Numbered from the stretch's first letter, positions 1 to 8,727 are shown. The stretch: 64,000 nucleotides of DNA from Aliidiomarina celeris (GCF_003316875.1 NZ_QMIL01000004.1:124001-188000); one strand, 5' to 3'. Program-made: numbers and translations. The notes: a model not told the origin generated them from the sequence alone.

Positions 1-59
1 AAGTGAGCTGAATAATCAGTAAATTGGCTCAAATAGTATAATGGGTGGCAGGTGAGTTA

Positions 60-1238
60 ATGGGTTTTAATGAAATTGAGCAGAACCAGTGGCTGTGGCA
101 ATCGCCAAACTGGCCAGAATTCCGGTGGGACCAGCAACGCTTATCGCCGCTGCTCCGCCATGCCTATGATCACATCGGGCAGCTTAAAGGACGTATGGCT
201 ATGGTTGAAGGGGTCGAGGCTTTTACCTTAGATGCCATGTTAGCCAACATCGTCGCATCGTCGGCCATTGAAAGCGAAAAGGTGGACGTGTATGGCGTGC
301 GTTCTTCACTTGCGCGCCAATTAGGTATTAATGACCAAAACCCAGTGAAAATTTCTGAGCAGAGTGAGGGCTTAGCCAGTTTAATGCGTGATGCAGTGAC
401 AGCTTGGCAGCAACCGTTGTCACTTAACGTGCTATTGCAGTGGCATTGTTGGCTGTTTCAAGGTTACACATCGCTCATGCAAAAAGTGACACCGGGTGAG
501 CTGCGTGGCGAGGCTCCGATGCAAATAGTATCGGGGCCACTGCAAAGCCCAAAGGTGCATTTTGAAGCGCCGCCTCGCGCTATTATTGATCAAGAGCTTG
601 AGCAGTTCATTCGCTGGTTTAATAGCTCACAGCAAAGTGATCTTGACCCTATCGTGAGAGCGGGCATCGCCCACCTTTGGTTTGTTACTATCCACCCATT
701 CGAGGACGGCAATGGCCGTATCACGCGGGCGCTTACTGACCGGGCACTTGCCCAAGCTGACCAAAGTAGCATTCGAATGTTTGCCATGTCTGAGGCCATA
801 TTGGAGCACCGCAAGGCATATTACGATGTGTTGGAGCGCACGCAAAAACTCGGCGTAAACCAACAGCCTGATATTACCGAGTGGTTGGTGTGGTTTGTGA
901 AAACCTTAGTGCTGTCTGTGGAAATGGCATTAGCGAGAATAGAGCGCACTGTTGTGAAAACAAAGTTCTGGGCTCGCCACAACGACCTACCCTTACTTGA
1001 GCCTCAGCGTAAAGTGCTGAACCGATTATTAGAAGGCGATTTCCAAGACGGTATCAATGCAACGCAATATCAACGCGTGGCTAAGGTGAGTAAAGCCACC
1101 GCCACACGACATTTAAGCGACTTGCTTGCACAAGGCGTGTTAGAAAAACTACCCGGCGGCGGGCGCAGCACGCGTTATCGAGTTCTGCGGCGCGATTTTT
1201 CAATGCTTTTGGTGTCGCCTCGTCGTACGCGTAAGTAA
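60..1238 (+). CDS. Fic family protein (DUF4172 type, probable AMPylase)
   Basis: Fic proteins transfer AMP (or related groups) from nucleotides to protein hydroxyls. The catalytic motif HPFEDGNGR is complete, at about residue 212. An N-terminal stretch rich in Trp matches the DUF4172 domain. The motif SSAIESE near residue 70 fits the class II auto-inhibitory helix (SxxxE). The C-terminal 60 residues form a winged-helix-like DNA-binding region. I chose ATG at 60 over GTG at 45 because AGGTGA sits 6 bases before it. The last ~15 residues look like read-through into foreign sequence: they overlap the clipped membrane-protein gene on the other strand. No separate antitoxin is adjacent, which fits a self-inhibited class II Fic. 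Confidence 0.88.
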   Translation: MGFNEIEQNQWLWQSPNWPEFRWDQQRLSPLLRHAYDHIGQLKGRMAMVEGVEAFTLDAMLANIVASSAIESEKVDVYGVRSSLARQLGINDQNPVKISEQSEGLASLMRDAVTAWQQPLSLNVLLQWHCWLFQGYTSLMQKVTPGELRGEAPMQIVSGPLQSPKVHFEAPPRAIIDQELEQFIRWFNSSQQSDLDPIVRAGIAHLWFVTIHPFEDGNGRITRALTDRALAQADQSSIRMFAMSEAILEHRKAYYDVLERTQKLGVNQQPDITEWLVWFVKTLVLSVEMALARIERTVVKTKFWARHNDLPLLEPQRKVLNRLLEGDFQDGINATQYQRVAKVSKATATRHLSDLLAQGVLEKLPGGGRSTRYRVLRRDFSMLLVSPRRTRK

Positions 1239-1383
1239 TGATAAAACGTTCACCTTCGGGTTCGCTCAGGGCTTTCATTTCCGCTCGCCATTGGTCGCGG
1301 TGAATATAAAGGAATACAAAAGTGCCGATGAGTAAAAACACCGGCCCGAGTACGATCATAATTTTAGCAATGGTATCAGCCAT
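1190..1383 (-). pseudogene. 5' fragment of a small membrane-protein gene, clipped by the fic junction
   Basis: Reading leftwards from ATG at 1383 gives a credible N-terminus with one membrane helix (residues ~7-27), then a basic and acidic cytoplasmic tail. A good ribosome site (AAGGGA) precedes the start. After about 60 residues the frame enters the 3' end of fic and becomes Cys/Arg-rich and unlike a natural protein. I infer that the original gene continued leftwards and was cut when the fic segment arrived. The junction near 1190 is an estimate from the change in protein character. An intact short gene that overlaps fic is the alternative. The family is not recognised. Confidence 0.45.
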
Positions 1384-1535
1384 GATTTATTTCCCTTTCG
1401 TGAATGAGTTAAAGCTGTGCTATTCCATTCATTGAATCATGCTTTTTGAATCGCGCAACAAATTAACAGACCGTCTTCCCTTCTACCAAGTGGTGAATGC
1501 TAAAGTGCTTGATGCCAAGCAATTATTAATCTATA

Positions 1536-1642
1536 TCGGTGATTAAAGGAGGAATCATTCGCCTTTCCTTTATAATCACTGCTATCGGTGAATATATTTG
1601 ACGCGGCTGGCAATTCACCTATAATCACTACTTCTGGTGATT
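1536..1642. promoter_or_regulatory. hipBA operator array
   Basis: Two palindromes of the form TCAC-N8-GTGA lie upstream of the hipB-like gene. One is at 1576-1591. The other is at 1625-1640, with perfect extended arms AATCAC and GTGATT (1623-1642). A half site with the same right arm (ATCGGTGA) is at about 1535-1542. The palindrome starts are 49 bp apart. Palindromic operators overlapping the promoter are the normal arrangement for HipB-type autorepressors, so I infer binding by the downstream protein. The rest of 1384-1535 shows no gene I can support. Confidence 0.6.
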
Positions 1643-1665
1643 TTTGTGAGTGGAGAATTAGTACC

Positions 1666-1956
1666 ATGGCAAAAAAAGTAACGGCTTCAAACATGCCTCG
1701 CGTGGCTTGTATAAACAGCCCAGACGTATTGGGGCAGTTAATTAAGGCCAAACGTACAGAGCTTGGTATGAAGCTTATCGACTGCTCGGCGCTTTGCGGT
1801 ATCGGCATTAATACCTTGTCGCGGATAGAAAATGGAAATGGGAATTGTACGCTAACGGCTGTTTTTGCGGTTTTAAATGGGCTAGGCATTAAACTCACAT
1901 CCGAATTGTTAGACGCCAGCACGCTTGCCTCATCAAGCGAAGGCGAGTGGGTGTAA
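1666..1956 (+). CDS. HipB-like XRE-family antitoxin/repressor
   Basis: This 96-residue protein carries a helix-turn-helix of the XRE class: residues ~25-80 include LGQLIKAKRTELGM, then a recognition-helix segment, then NTLSRIENG. It should bind and neutralise the HipA-like kinase encoded 2 bases downstream, and repress the operon through the palindromes just upstream. I chose ATG at 1666 because GGAG lies 10-13 bases before it and because the longer frame reading from 1588 runs through the operators. The tail (STLASSSEGEWV) ends in Trp-Val. C-terminal tails of HipB proteins are often flexible and act as degradation signals. Confidence 0.85.
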   Translation: MAKKVTASNMPRVACINSPDVLGQLIKAKRTELGMKLIDCSALCGIGINTLSRIENGNGNCTLTAVFAVLNGLGIKLTSELLDASTLASSSEGEWV

Positions 1957-1958
1957 CC

Positions 1959-3293
1959 ATGAAGCAATCCGACGCTTATCAGCTGAACATGCACTATGGC
2001 GATGATGTGATAGGGACATTAACGCAAGAGAAGTCGGCCAACCTGCTCACCCTTAACTATGCGCAACAATGGCGAGAGCGAGGCTTTGCGATCTCGCCGC
2101 ATTTGCCACTAAACGAAGAGCACGGGCGCACAGCCGCCTATAACTATTTTGATAACGCCTTACCTGAAGGCGAGGCTCGTAAACTACTCGCTGAGAACTT
2201 GGGCGTGTCCGAAAAACAGGTGTATTCCCAGGTGCGTGCTATTGGCCGTGATTTGTCGGGGGCTGTGGTTTTTAAACCAACTCACTGCGATTTGGCTGCT
2301 GAAAATAAGCCGATGTTTAGGCTGCTTGAAGAGCAAGAGCTGGTGGCGAGGCTGGATAGAAAAGAAGATTATGGCTTGTTAACTTGGGACGAAAAGCCAC
2401 GTTTAAGCGTTGCGGGTGTGCAAGACAAGCTTAATGTATTCATTGATGCTGCTGGGAAGATGGGATTTGGGGACGGGAGCCTATGCTCAACGCACATTCT
2501 AAAATTCGAGCGGAAAGATTGCCCGAACCTCGTTTTGAACGAACTTTTTTGTATGAAGCTCTCGCGGGCGATTGGCTTACCCACCGCAGAGGTAGAGTTT
2601 AGACGATTCGGCGCTCACCCTGTACTGATTGTTAAGCGTTTCGATCGAAACTATGTAAAAGACGCGAATAAGGTTTTACGCCGCCACGTGATAGATGGCT
2701 GCCAAGCGCTTAATCTCTCTCGAGATCATAAATATGAGCGGAACTTAGGAGACGGTCGCGACGTCGCGCACATCAGAGACGGCGCTAGTTTGCCCATGCT
2801 ATTTGAGTTTTGTAAGCAAACTTCAAGACCTATAGAAAGCAAACAGTGGCTCATTCACTGGCAGCTCTTTAATTTAATGATTAGTAATTACGACAGCCAT
2901 GGGAAGAACGTTTCTTTCTACTTCGACAGGCAGAATAGTAGTTTTACCCCCGCATACGATTTGGTGAATATCTCCATGTTTCCACAATTTAAGCATGTGT
3001 TAGCCATGGCGATGGGTGATGAATTCGAGCCACAACATATTCACGCGTATCAACTCGCGGACTTTGCCGAAACCTGTCATATCGACAAAAAGCTATTGGT
3101 CCGTAATTTATCCGAGCTCGCGGATAATGTGCTCAAACAACTCTCCGGAGATCGCTTTATCAAGACGTTGCAAGATAACCCCGATATTACCATTGAAGAT
3201 CAGCGCTATTTCAGAACATTGAGCGATAACATTGTCGCCAGAACGACCTACCTTAAAACCCAAGCAGCGGATATTGCTGGTATTGTGGTTTGA
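1959..3293 (+). CDS. HipA-like Ser/Thr protein kinase toxin
   Basis: Type II toxin of the HipA family, a kinase that in characterised members phosphorylates tRNA-ligase-type targets and causes growth arrest. The N-terminal domain spans residues ~1-105. The kinase core holds LSVAGVQDKL (ATP-binding loop), THILKFE, a conserved FCMKLSRAIGLPTAEVE segment, VKRFDRN, and the catalytic NYDSHGKN with PAYDLV as the metal-binding region. At 444 residues it is of normal length. It begins 2 bases after the hipB-like stop codon, so translation is coupled. All the expected catalytic residues appear present, so I infer an active toxin. The start at 1959 follows the upstream stop directly. Confidence 0.9.
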   Translation: MKQSDAYQLNMHYGDDVIGTLTQEKSANLLTLNYAQQWRERGFAISPHLPLNEEHGRTAAYNYFDNALPEGEARKLLAENLGVSEKQVYSQVRAIGRDLSGAVVFKPTHCDLAAENKPMFRLLEEQELVARLDRKEDYGLLTWDEKPRLSVAGVQDKLNVFIDAAGKMGFGDGSLCSTHILKFERKDCPNLVLNELFCMKLSRAIGLPTAEVEFRRFGAHPVLIVKRFDRNYVKDANKVLRRHVIDGCQALNLSRDHKYERNLGDGRDVAHIRDGASLPMLFEFCKQTSRPIESKQWLIHWQLFNLMISNYDSHGKNVSFYFDRQNSSFTPAYDLVNISMFPQFKHVLAMAMGDEFEPQHIHAYQLADFAETCHIDKKLLVRNLSELADNVLKQLSGDRFIKTLQDNPDITIEDQRYFRTLSDNIVARTTYLKTQAADIAGIVV

Positions 3294-3367
3294 GTGTAGC
3301 GAGTGGCTTATAAACTTGCCCTTCACAAATTTTCCTGGCACTTTAGGTTTCCAAGTAAGGAGGCTGC

Positions 3368-6300
3368 ATGTCGGATTTGCCACAGGGTTTGTATGAGCTG
3401 CTGAGAACGGCCGAGTTAGACGAGGCGTTGGCGCAGTTTGGTGGCCGCGCGGAGCTTGAAAGCCTTAATTTAGAAACCGGTGCGCGCCATTTGGTGCATG
3501 CCATTACCGAGCAGATTTCCGATATTTTAGCGCAGGTGGCAGAAGCGGGGGGCAATGGCCAAGAGCGCCTACAGCGGCAAGTAGAGCTTCTCAACGCACT
3601 GCTCGTGCAAGCGCGGCAACTCGCGCAGATTGAGCGTAGCGCCAACCCAATAGCAAATCCGCCTCAAGTGCTGCGCAGTATTTCGCCACCGAATCAAACA
3701 TTAGAACTACCAGCCATTGGCCTTGCACAACCTTGGTTGTTTACTTCAGGCAAAGATTCCCCAGCACTTTTGCATGAGCTGCAAAGTGAACTGAATAGCT
3801 GCGATTCCGTGGACATTCTGGTGAGCTTTATTACAGTGTCGGGTGTTCGCAAAATTATCGACACTTTGAAACGCATTACAGCGCTTAACGCTGCAGGCCA
3901 ATCGCAAACCCAGCTACGCATTATTACCACCACCTACATTGGCGCGACCGACCAAAAGGCGCTCGATCAGCTCGCGGCATTGCCAAATACCCAAGTGAAA
4001 GTTTCCCTCGATGGGCGGCGAACTCGGCTGCATGCTAAGGCTTGGATTTTTGAACGGGAAACGGGCTTTGGCTCGGCGTATGTGGGCAGTGCGAATCTTT
4101 CCGGTGCAGCGCTTATGGGCGGTTTAGAATGGACGGTGAAGTTTACTGAAAAAGGCCAAAAAGCACTTTTCAGTCGCGCCAAAGCTCATTTTGAAACGCT
4201 TTGGCAAGACGAAGAATTTCAAACCTACGATCCGAAGAACGCAGAGCATCAACGCGCCCTTAAAGACGCACTGGTGCGGGAAAAAGGCGGGCAATACGAA
4301 GTGGTGCAAGGTATTACCACTTTCTTCGATATTCAACCGAAGCCTTTTCAGCGTATTTTGTTGGATCAGCTCGAGAATGAGCGCGAGCATGGCCGTTTTA
4401 AGAACCTGTTGGTGGCCGCTACAGGCACAGGTAAAACTGTAATGGCAGCCTTTGATTACAAACGTTTATGTGAGCGTGAAGGCGGTCAACCGCGGTTGTT
4501 GTTCGTGGCGCACCGAAAGGAAATACTCCAGCAAGCATTGAATACTTATCGGCATGTGTTGCGCGACGGTAATTTTGGTGAGCTTCTTTCCGGGCAGCAC
4601 CAACCGAGCCAATATACCCATGTGTTCACTACCATTCAAAGTGCTTTGAGCCAGAAATTGATTGAGCAATATGGTGCCGATTACTGGCGTGTGGTGGTGA
4701 TCGACGAGTGCCACCATATTGCCGCTAATAGTTTTACTCAGTTTGCACAAGCGATTCAGCCGCGCTATTTGCTAGGGCTTACCGCTACCCCAGAGCGCTC
4801 CGATGACAGAAGCATTTTTACTCATTTCGATATGCGCCCGGACGGTTCACCTGCAGCACAGTTACGCCTTTGGCATGCACTCGATCAGCAGCTGCTAGCG
4901 CCTTTTGAGTATTACGCCTGTGCCGACAATACCGACTATCGCGATGTTCCGTGGCGCCAAGCGGGGGAAATTAGTGCGCTCGATGCCGTATTAACCGGCA
5001 ACCATGTGCGTGCACAAGCCATCGTGAATGCGTGGCAAGGGCTGGTGAGCAATATTGAGGAATGCCGGGCGCTCGCCTTCTGTGTAACCATTGCTCACGC
5101 GAAGTTTATGACGGAAATGTTTAATAAAGCGGGTATTAAGGCGGCCTGTATTACGGGTGAGGCTTCAGCTTCAGAGCGTGAAGAATTGCCGCGCATGTTG
5201 GAGCGCCGAGACATCAACGTGCTGGTAACCGTTGATTTGTATAACGAAGGGGTGGATTTGCCCTTCGTTGATACCTTGCTGTTATTGCGCCCAACTCAAA
5301 GTGCCACGCTTTTCCAACAGCAAATTGGCCGTGGACTGCGCTTGCATGAAGGCAAAGAAAGCTGTTTGGTAATTGATTTTGTGGGTAATTCCGCAGGCAA
5401 CTTCCGTTTTGATGTGCTTTACAGCGCTATTACAGGGCTTTCTCGCAAAGGCATTATGGAAGGTGTCGAAAAGGGCTTTGGTAAGTTGCCGATGGGCTGC
5501 CACATTCAACTACAAAGCCAAGCCCGTGAACAAATTCTTGCTTCCTTGCGTGAGGCTGTGAATTTCAGTTGGAATCGATTAGCACAAGAACTCGCTCACT
5601 ATCGCGCCAGAGGCGGAGCGAACTCGCTCAGCCAGTTTTTAAGTGAACAGCAGTTGGAACTTGAAGATATTTACCGGCGAGCCACGGGAACAGGTAAAAC
5701 CGGTTGGACGCCACTGAAGCGTTCTGCGAATATCGTTACCGAAGAAGTAACCACTCACCAACTTAACGAAGAAGCATATTTTAGCCGCCGCTTCGCGGCA
5801 CTTCTGCATGTAGATGATGTGGAGCAACTTAAGGTTATGCGAGCCGTGGGTGCCAGCCTTGGAGAGCCAAAAGTTACTACAGAAAATAAAGCGCGTTTGC
5901 TGATGCTTTGTTATCAAATAGCAGGTGGAAGCGGAGCACTTACCATTGCAAGTGTCATGGAACGACTCGCGGTGTTGCCAGAGGTGTGTCACGAATTAAT
6001 AGAGCTCGCTGATTACTTAGATGCCCGCACCAACAAAGTATATGCGCCACTTCCGGGATTAAGTAAAACGCCGTTAAAGCTGCACAGTGCCTATAATATT
6101 CGGGAAATACTCGCCGCTATTGGATATTACACCGAAACCACAGCGCTAACATCGCGCTCAGGTGTGCTGCGCTTGAATGAGCAAAAAACCGAATTGTTGT
6201 TTGTTACGCTCGACAAATCCGATGCCCTGCATGAAGGCGTGGCGTACGACGATTACGCAATCAGCCGTTCGTTGTTTCACTGGCAATCGCAAAGCTCAAC

Positions 6301-6520
6301 ACGACCCAACACCCCTGCAGGTAGGCGCTATATAGAACAGGCGCAAAATGGCTGGCAATTTCAGCTCTTCGTGCGCCTCAACAAACAAAGCCCTTATCGC
6401 GCCTGTGGACCAGTCGATTTTGTCAGCTACCACGGCTCACAACCCATGAATATTACCTGGCAGCTCCGCGAACCTCTCACCGACGAACTCTTCCAAGCGT
6501 TTTCGGTTATTCGCGGCTAA
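3368..6520 (+). CDS. PLD-nuclease / superfamily II helicase / DUF3427 fusion protein
   Basis: A 1050-residue three-part protein. Residues ~130-290 form a phospholipase D-like nuclease domain with HAKAWIF, then GSANLSG (HxK...GSxN). Residues ~325-690 form a superfamily II helicase: Walker A ATGTGKT at 351-357, DECHH near 446, LTATPER, and motif VI QIGRGLRL near 652. The C-terminal ~300 residues match the DUF3427 type. Such proteins are common in defence and restriction neighbourhoods, and the TA genes around this one fit that setting, but its target is not known. A second perfect ATGTGKT string occurs at 772-778. RBS AAGGAGG precedes the start. Its 3' end lies inside a 44-bp direct repeat. Confidence 0.85.
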   Translation: MSDLPQGLYELLRTAELDEALAQFGGRAELESLNLETGARHLVHAITEQISDILAQVAEAGGNGQERLQRQVELLNALLVQARQLAQIERSANPIANPPQVLRSISPPNQTLELPAIGLAQPWLFTSGKDSPALLHELQSELNSCDSVDILVSFITVSGVRKIIDTLKRITALNAAGQSQTQLRIITTTYIGATDQKALDQLAALPNTQVKVSLDGRRTRLHAKAWIFERETGFGSAYVGSANLSGAALMGGLEWTVKFTEKGQKALFSRAKAHFETLWQDEEFQTYDPKNAEHQRALKDALVREKGGQYEVVQGITTFFDIQPKPFQRILLDQLENEREHGRFKNLLVAATGTGKTVMAAFDYKRLCEREGGQPRLLFVAHRKEILQQALNTYRHVLRDGNFGELLSGQHQPSQYTHVFTTIQSALSQKLIEQYGADYWRVVVIDECHHIAANSFTQFAQAIQPRYLLGLTATPERSDDRSIFTHFDMRPDGSPAAQLRLWHALDQQLLAPFEYYACADNTDYRDVPWRQAGEISALDAVLTGNHVRAQAIVNAWQGLVSNIEECRALAFCVTIAHAKFMTEMFNKAGIKAACITGEASASEREELPRMLERRDINVLVTVDLYNEGVDLPFVDTLLLLRPTQSATLFQQQIGRGLRLHEGKESCLVIDFVGNSAGNFRFDVLYSAITGLSRKGIMEGVEKGFGKLPMGCHIQLQSQAREQILASLREAVNFSWNRLAQELAHYRARGGANSLSQFLSEQQLELEDIYRRATGTGKTGWTPLKRSANIVTEEVTTHQLNEEAYFSRRFAALLHVDDVEQLKVMRAVGASLGEPKVTTENKARLLMLCYQIAGGSGALTIASVMERLAVLPEVCHELIELADYLDARTNKVYAPLPGLSKTPLKLHSAYNIREILAAIGYYTETTALTSRSGVLRLNEQKTELLFVTLDKSDALHEGVAYDDYAISRSLFHWQSQSSTRPNTPAGRRYIEQAQNGWQFQLFVRLNKQSPYRACGPVDFVSYHGSQPMNITWQLREPLTDELFQAFSVIRG

Positions 6521-6549
6521 ACCTCAAACACGAAGGTTTGTGCCAACAG
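6506..6549. repeat. 44-bp direct repeat, left copy (helicase end / SEC-C end)
   Basis: This matches 7216-7259 at 40 of 44 positions (differences at 6514, 6532, 6538 and 6547). The left copy contains the helicase stop codon, then a copy of the last codons of the SEC-C gene. The simplest ancestral state is two convergent genes with abutting stop codons that were later separated by the AbiEi-like segment. Confidence 0.85.
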
Positions 6550-6604
6550 ACCAGTCTTAATGTAACACCACATTGCCACAACAACGCAATAGGTCTACAC
6601 TAAT

Positions 6605-6626
6605 GATAATAAAAGTTACTATTATC
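6605..6626. promoter_or_regulatory. Inverted repeat, likely AbiEi operator
   Basis: A perfect 7-bp inverted repeat, GATAATA-N8-TATTATC, ends 14 bases before the ATG of the AbiEi-like gene. AbiEi antitoxins bind inverted repeats in their own promoter and repress it, so this is a plausible autoregulatory site. The link is inferred from position and symmetry. Confidence 0.55.
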
Positions 6627-6640
6627 GTGAACCAGGTGAG

Positions 6641-7210
6641 ATGAAGCAACTCGATGCCATTCGAAAATTATCTGATTTCGATAAACAAGGCCGTTACGTT
6701 TATGCGTTGTCGGATCTCAGAAAAATTTTTCATGAAGACAGTGAAGCAAATTTGCGCGCTGGTATTAAACGGCTAATTAAAGACGGTATTTTGGTGCGGG
6801 CGAGTAATGGTGTTTTTGTCTACATGCCGGCACGTTCAAAGGGTAGTAGCACGCTAGAACTGGTGGCGCGTACTATTCGACGCGGTGAATACAACTATGT
6901 CAGCCTTGAGTCTGCGTTGTCAGAATACGGTGCTATTTCACAAATTCCAATTGATCGGTTAACGGTAATGACCACTGGCCGTTCAGGTGAATTTAAAACG
7001 CCCTTTGGCACTATCGAATTTACCCATACCAAGCGGAACGTTATCGATATTTTGGATAATTCCGTTGAAGTTGGTCGTCCGCTTCGGCTTGCCACGCAGG
7101 CTGCCGCTTATCGTGACTTAAAACAGGTCGGCCGCAATCTGCATTTAGTTGATACCGAAGTTCGCCGCGCACTGTTCAGTAATGATGTGGAAAACGAATT
7201 TCGGATGTAA
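6641..7210 (+). CDS. Orphan AbiEi-family antitoxin / transcriptional regulator
   Basis: A 189-residue protein with an N-terminal winged helix (residues ~1-70, including NLRAGIKRLIKDGIL) and a C-terminal domain typical of the AbiEi family (YVSLESALSEYG, then RLTVMTTGRSG, TPFG and IEFTHTKR). In type IV systems this protein represses the operon and counteracts the nucleotidyltransferase toxin AbiEii, which is normally encoded directly downstream. Here no AbiEii follows: the next gene is SEC-C on the opposite strand, 16 bases away. The gene sits inside a ~666-bp segment bounded by 44-bp direct repeats, so it looks like a separately acquired module. It may be a lone regulator or an anti-addiction remnant. 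Confidence 0.8.
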   Translation: MKQLDAIRKLSDFDKQGRYVYALSDLRKIFHEDSEANLRAGIKRLIKDGILVRASNGVFVYMPARSKGSSTLELVARTIRRGEYNYVSLESALSEYGAISQIPIDRLTVMTTGRSGEFKTPFGTIEFTHTKRNVIDILDNSVEVGRPLRLATQAAAYRDLKQVGRNLHLVDTEVRRALFSNDVENEFRM

Positions 7211-7215
7211 CTTAA

Positions 7216-7259
7216 GTTATTCGAGGCTAAACCTCAAACACAAAGGTGTGTGCCAATAG
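7216..7259. repeat. 44-bp direct repeat, right copy
   Basis: Partner of 6506-6549. This copy carries the functional 3' end of the SEC-C gene on the minus strand (stop at 7227-7229) and a leftover of the helicase 3' end (GTTATTCG, with one substitution soon after). It begins 5 bases after the AbiEi-like stop codon, so the inserted segment is 6550-7215. Confidence 0.85.
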
Positions 7260-8228
7260 GGGTTGCAGCTCCACGCTGCGCTGTACATTTTCTTCTGCGC
7301 TATAGCGATCCGAGTCAGGCTTTAAAAAGCCCCAATACTGCAGGAAGCGTTCGATAAAGCGAATTCCAATGATATTGCTAAATGTGCGTTCAATGGTGGT
7401 GTATCGCGACTGCGGAATTTGCGCCAAAATGTCTGGAAACGCAGTGGCGGTTTCTGCAACTAATTGGTTGAGTGAGCTGTGCTTTTGGATGCGCCAAAGC
7501 ATGAACACCCAAAATAGGCGTATGTCGATGTGTTCACCGTAGCTGTCGAAGTATGCCCAGTTGTAGCGATTCACTGTAACTTCCAGCATGGGCATAAAGA
7601 ATGCGCCTATCCCATGTTTTAAGTACTGCTTTTGCGCGTCTTTCTTTACATGGAAGTAGCCGCCACGGCGGTAAATAATACCGGCGATTTCTGCCAAAAT
7701 GCGGGTGTAATGCAAGGCGTTGAATTTGTCTTCGTTTGCACCTGCGAATTCACTGATACTAATATGGATAGGGTAGTCGGAAGTGGGCAATTCTGACCAC
7801 AGCTCGGTGGCTTGTTTCACAATAAAGGTAGGTAAATTCCCTTTCGACGTCGCTTTAAACTTGCCGTCGTTTTCCATGGCCGCGTTAATCATCAATTCCA
7901 AGTAACGCATTACGGGGCTGGCGCTGAAGTCTGTGGGGGTGTTAATTTTTATGCCCTGCAGCGCATTGAACGGCGCATAAAGCCAGTTCTGCATGAGATT
8001 GGGTGAAATGCCACAGAAGTCGTCAACGGGCTTGTTATTTCGGTCGTGCATCATGCGCTCGGCCACTAAATTAAGCTCATCGATGGACAAATTCGGATTC
8101 ATCGCGAGCGTTTGCTCAAGCGCATCACGAATTTCATTGGTTTGTTCGCCAACGCTGTTCATGCAGCATTTCTTGAATTTTTTGCCGCTGCCACAAGAGC
8201 ATGGGTCGTTCCTACCGAGCTGAGCCAT
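7227..8228 (-). CDS. SEC-C motif protein of unknown function
   Basis: A 333-residue protein that opens with a SEC-C zinc motif, GRNDPCSCGSGKKFKKCC (residues ~4-21), the Cys-rich element also found at the SecA C-terminus. Here it is N-terminal, and the remaining ~310 residues match no family I recognise. They are soluble, aromatic-rich, and contain no obvious membrane segment or nuclease motif. I chose ATG at 8228 because AAGG precedes it. An earlier ATG at 8294 would add 22 residues of unlikely hydrophobic sequence. A second, heavily deleted copy of this gene and of its upstream region lies at 9683-9858. Confidence 0.75.
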   Translation of the reverse strand: MAQLGRNDPCSCGSGKKFKKCCMNSVGEQTNEIRDALEQTLAMNPNLSIDELNLVAERMMHDRNNKPVDDFCGISPNLMQNWLYAPFNALQGIKINTPTDFSASPVMRYLELMINAAMENDGKFKATSKGNLPTFIVKQATELWSELPTSDYPIHISISEFAGANEDKFNALHYTRILAEIAGIIYRRGGYFHVKKDAQKQYLKHGIGAFFMPMLEVTVNRYNWAYFDSYGEHIDIRLFWVFMLWRIQKHSSLNQLVAETATAFPDILAQIPQSRYTTIERTFSNIIGIRFIERFLQYWGFLKPDSDRYSAEENVQRSVELQPLLAHTFVFEV

Positions 8229-8434
8229 AAACGCCTTTTCATCGTGAGTTTCAGGCGGGTATTCTAACAAACAAAAGATAAGGTTGAGAACCACGACATC
8301 GGCTGCCGTGGCGTGTTGTAAAATGTGAAGTATCAGCCGCAGTTATGCTATGTTCTGCAAAGATAGAAGTCAGCTTGGGAAATGGCCTTGAAACAAAGGG
8401 TGGTTGTCGACGCTTTTAATTACAGGAACACCGA

Positions 8435-8629
8435 ATGCCTCTAAGCTACGAATCAGAATTCTCATGCCCTTATTGTATGGCACCGAATGTGCTCGAAATT
8501 GATGCATTAAACGATGTCGGGCAAGCGCAGATCGCAGATTGTCAGATTTGCTGTCAGCCGATTGAAATTACCGTGTACGAAACTGAAGAAGACGAGTTTG
8601 AAATTATCGCTCGCACCGATGATGAATAG
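8435..8629 (+). CDS. CPXCG-motif cysteine-rich small protein
   Basis: A 64-residue protein with two Cys pairs, CPYC at residues ~11-14 and CQICC at ~37-41, followed by an acidic tail. This is the pattern of the conserved family named for its CPxCG-like zinc ribbon. The role is unknown; a small structural zinc finger is likely. AGGA lies 8 bases before the ATG. It lies between the SEC-C promoter region and the carbonic anhydrase gene, on the strand opposite to SEC-C. Confidence 0.82.
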   Translation: MPLSYESEFSCPYCMAPNVLEIDALNDVGQAQIADCQICCQPIEITVYETEEDEFEIIARTDDE

Positions 8630-8727
8630 GTAAGGTACTCTAAATTGTTTGCGATGATCGAACGCTTGTATTAGCTTCAGGGTTTAAGCTAGCGGTTCGT
8701 TATTCATTGGCTCAAAGGAATCGTAAA

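Noticed and set aside
1500-1994. Minus-strand 164-codon ORF over hipB
   Set aside because: Antisense shadow of the hipB-like gene and its operators, with no start signal.
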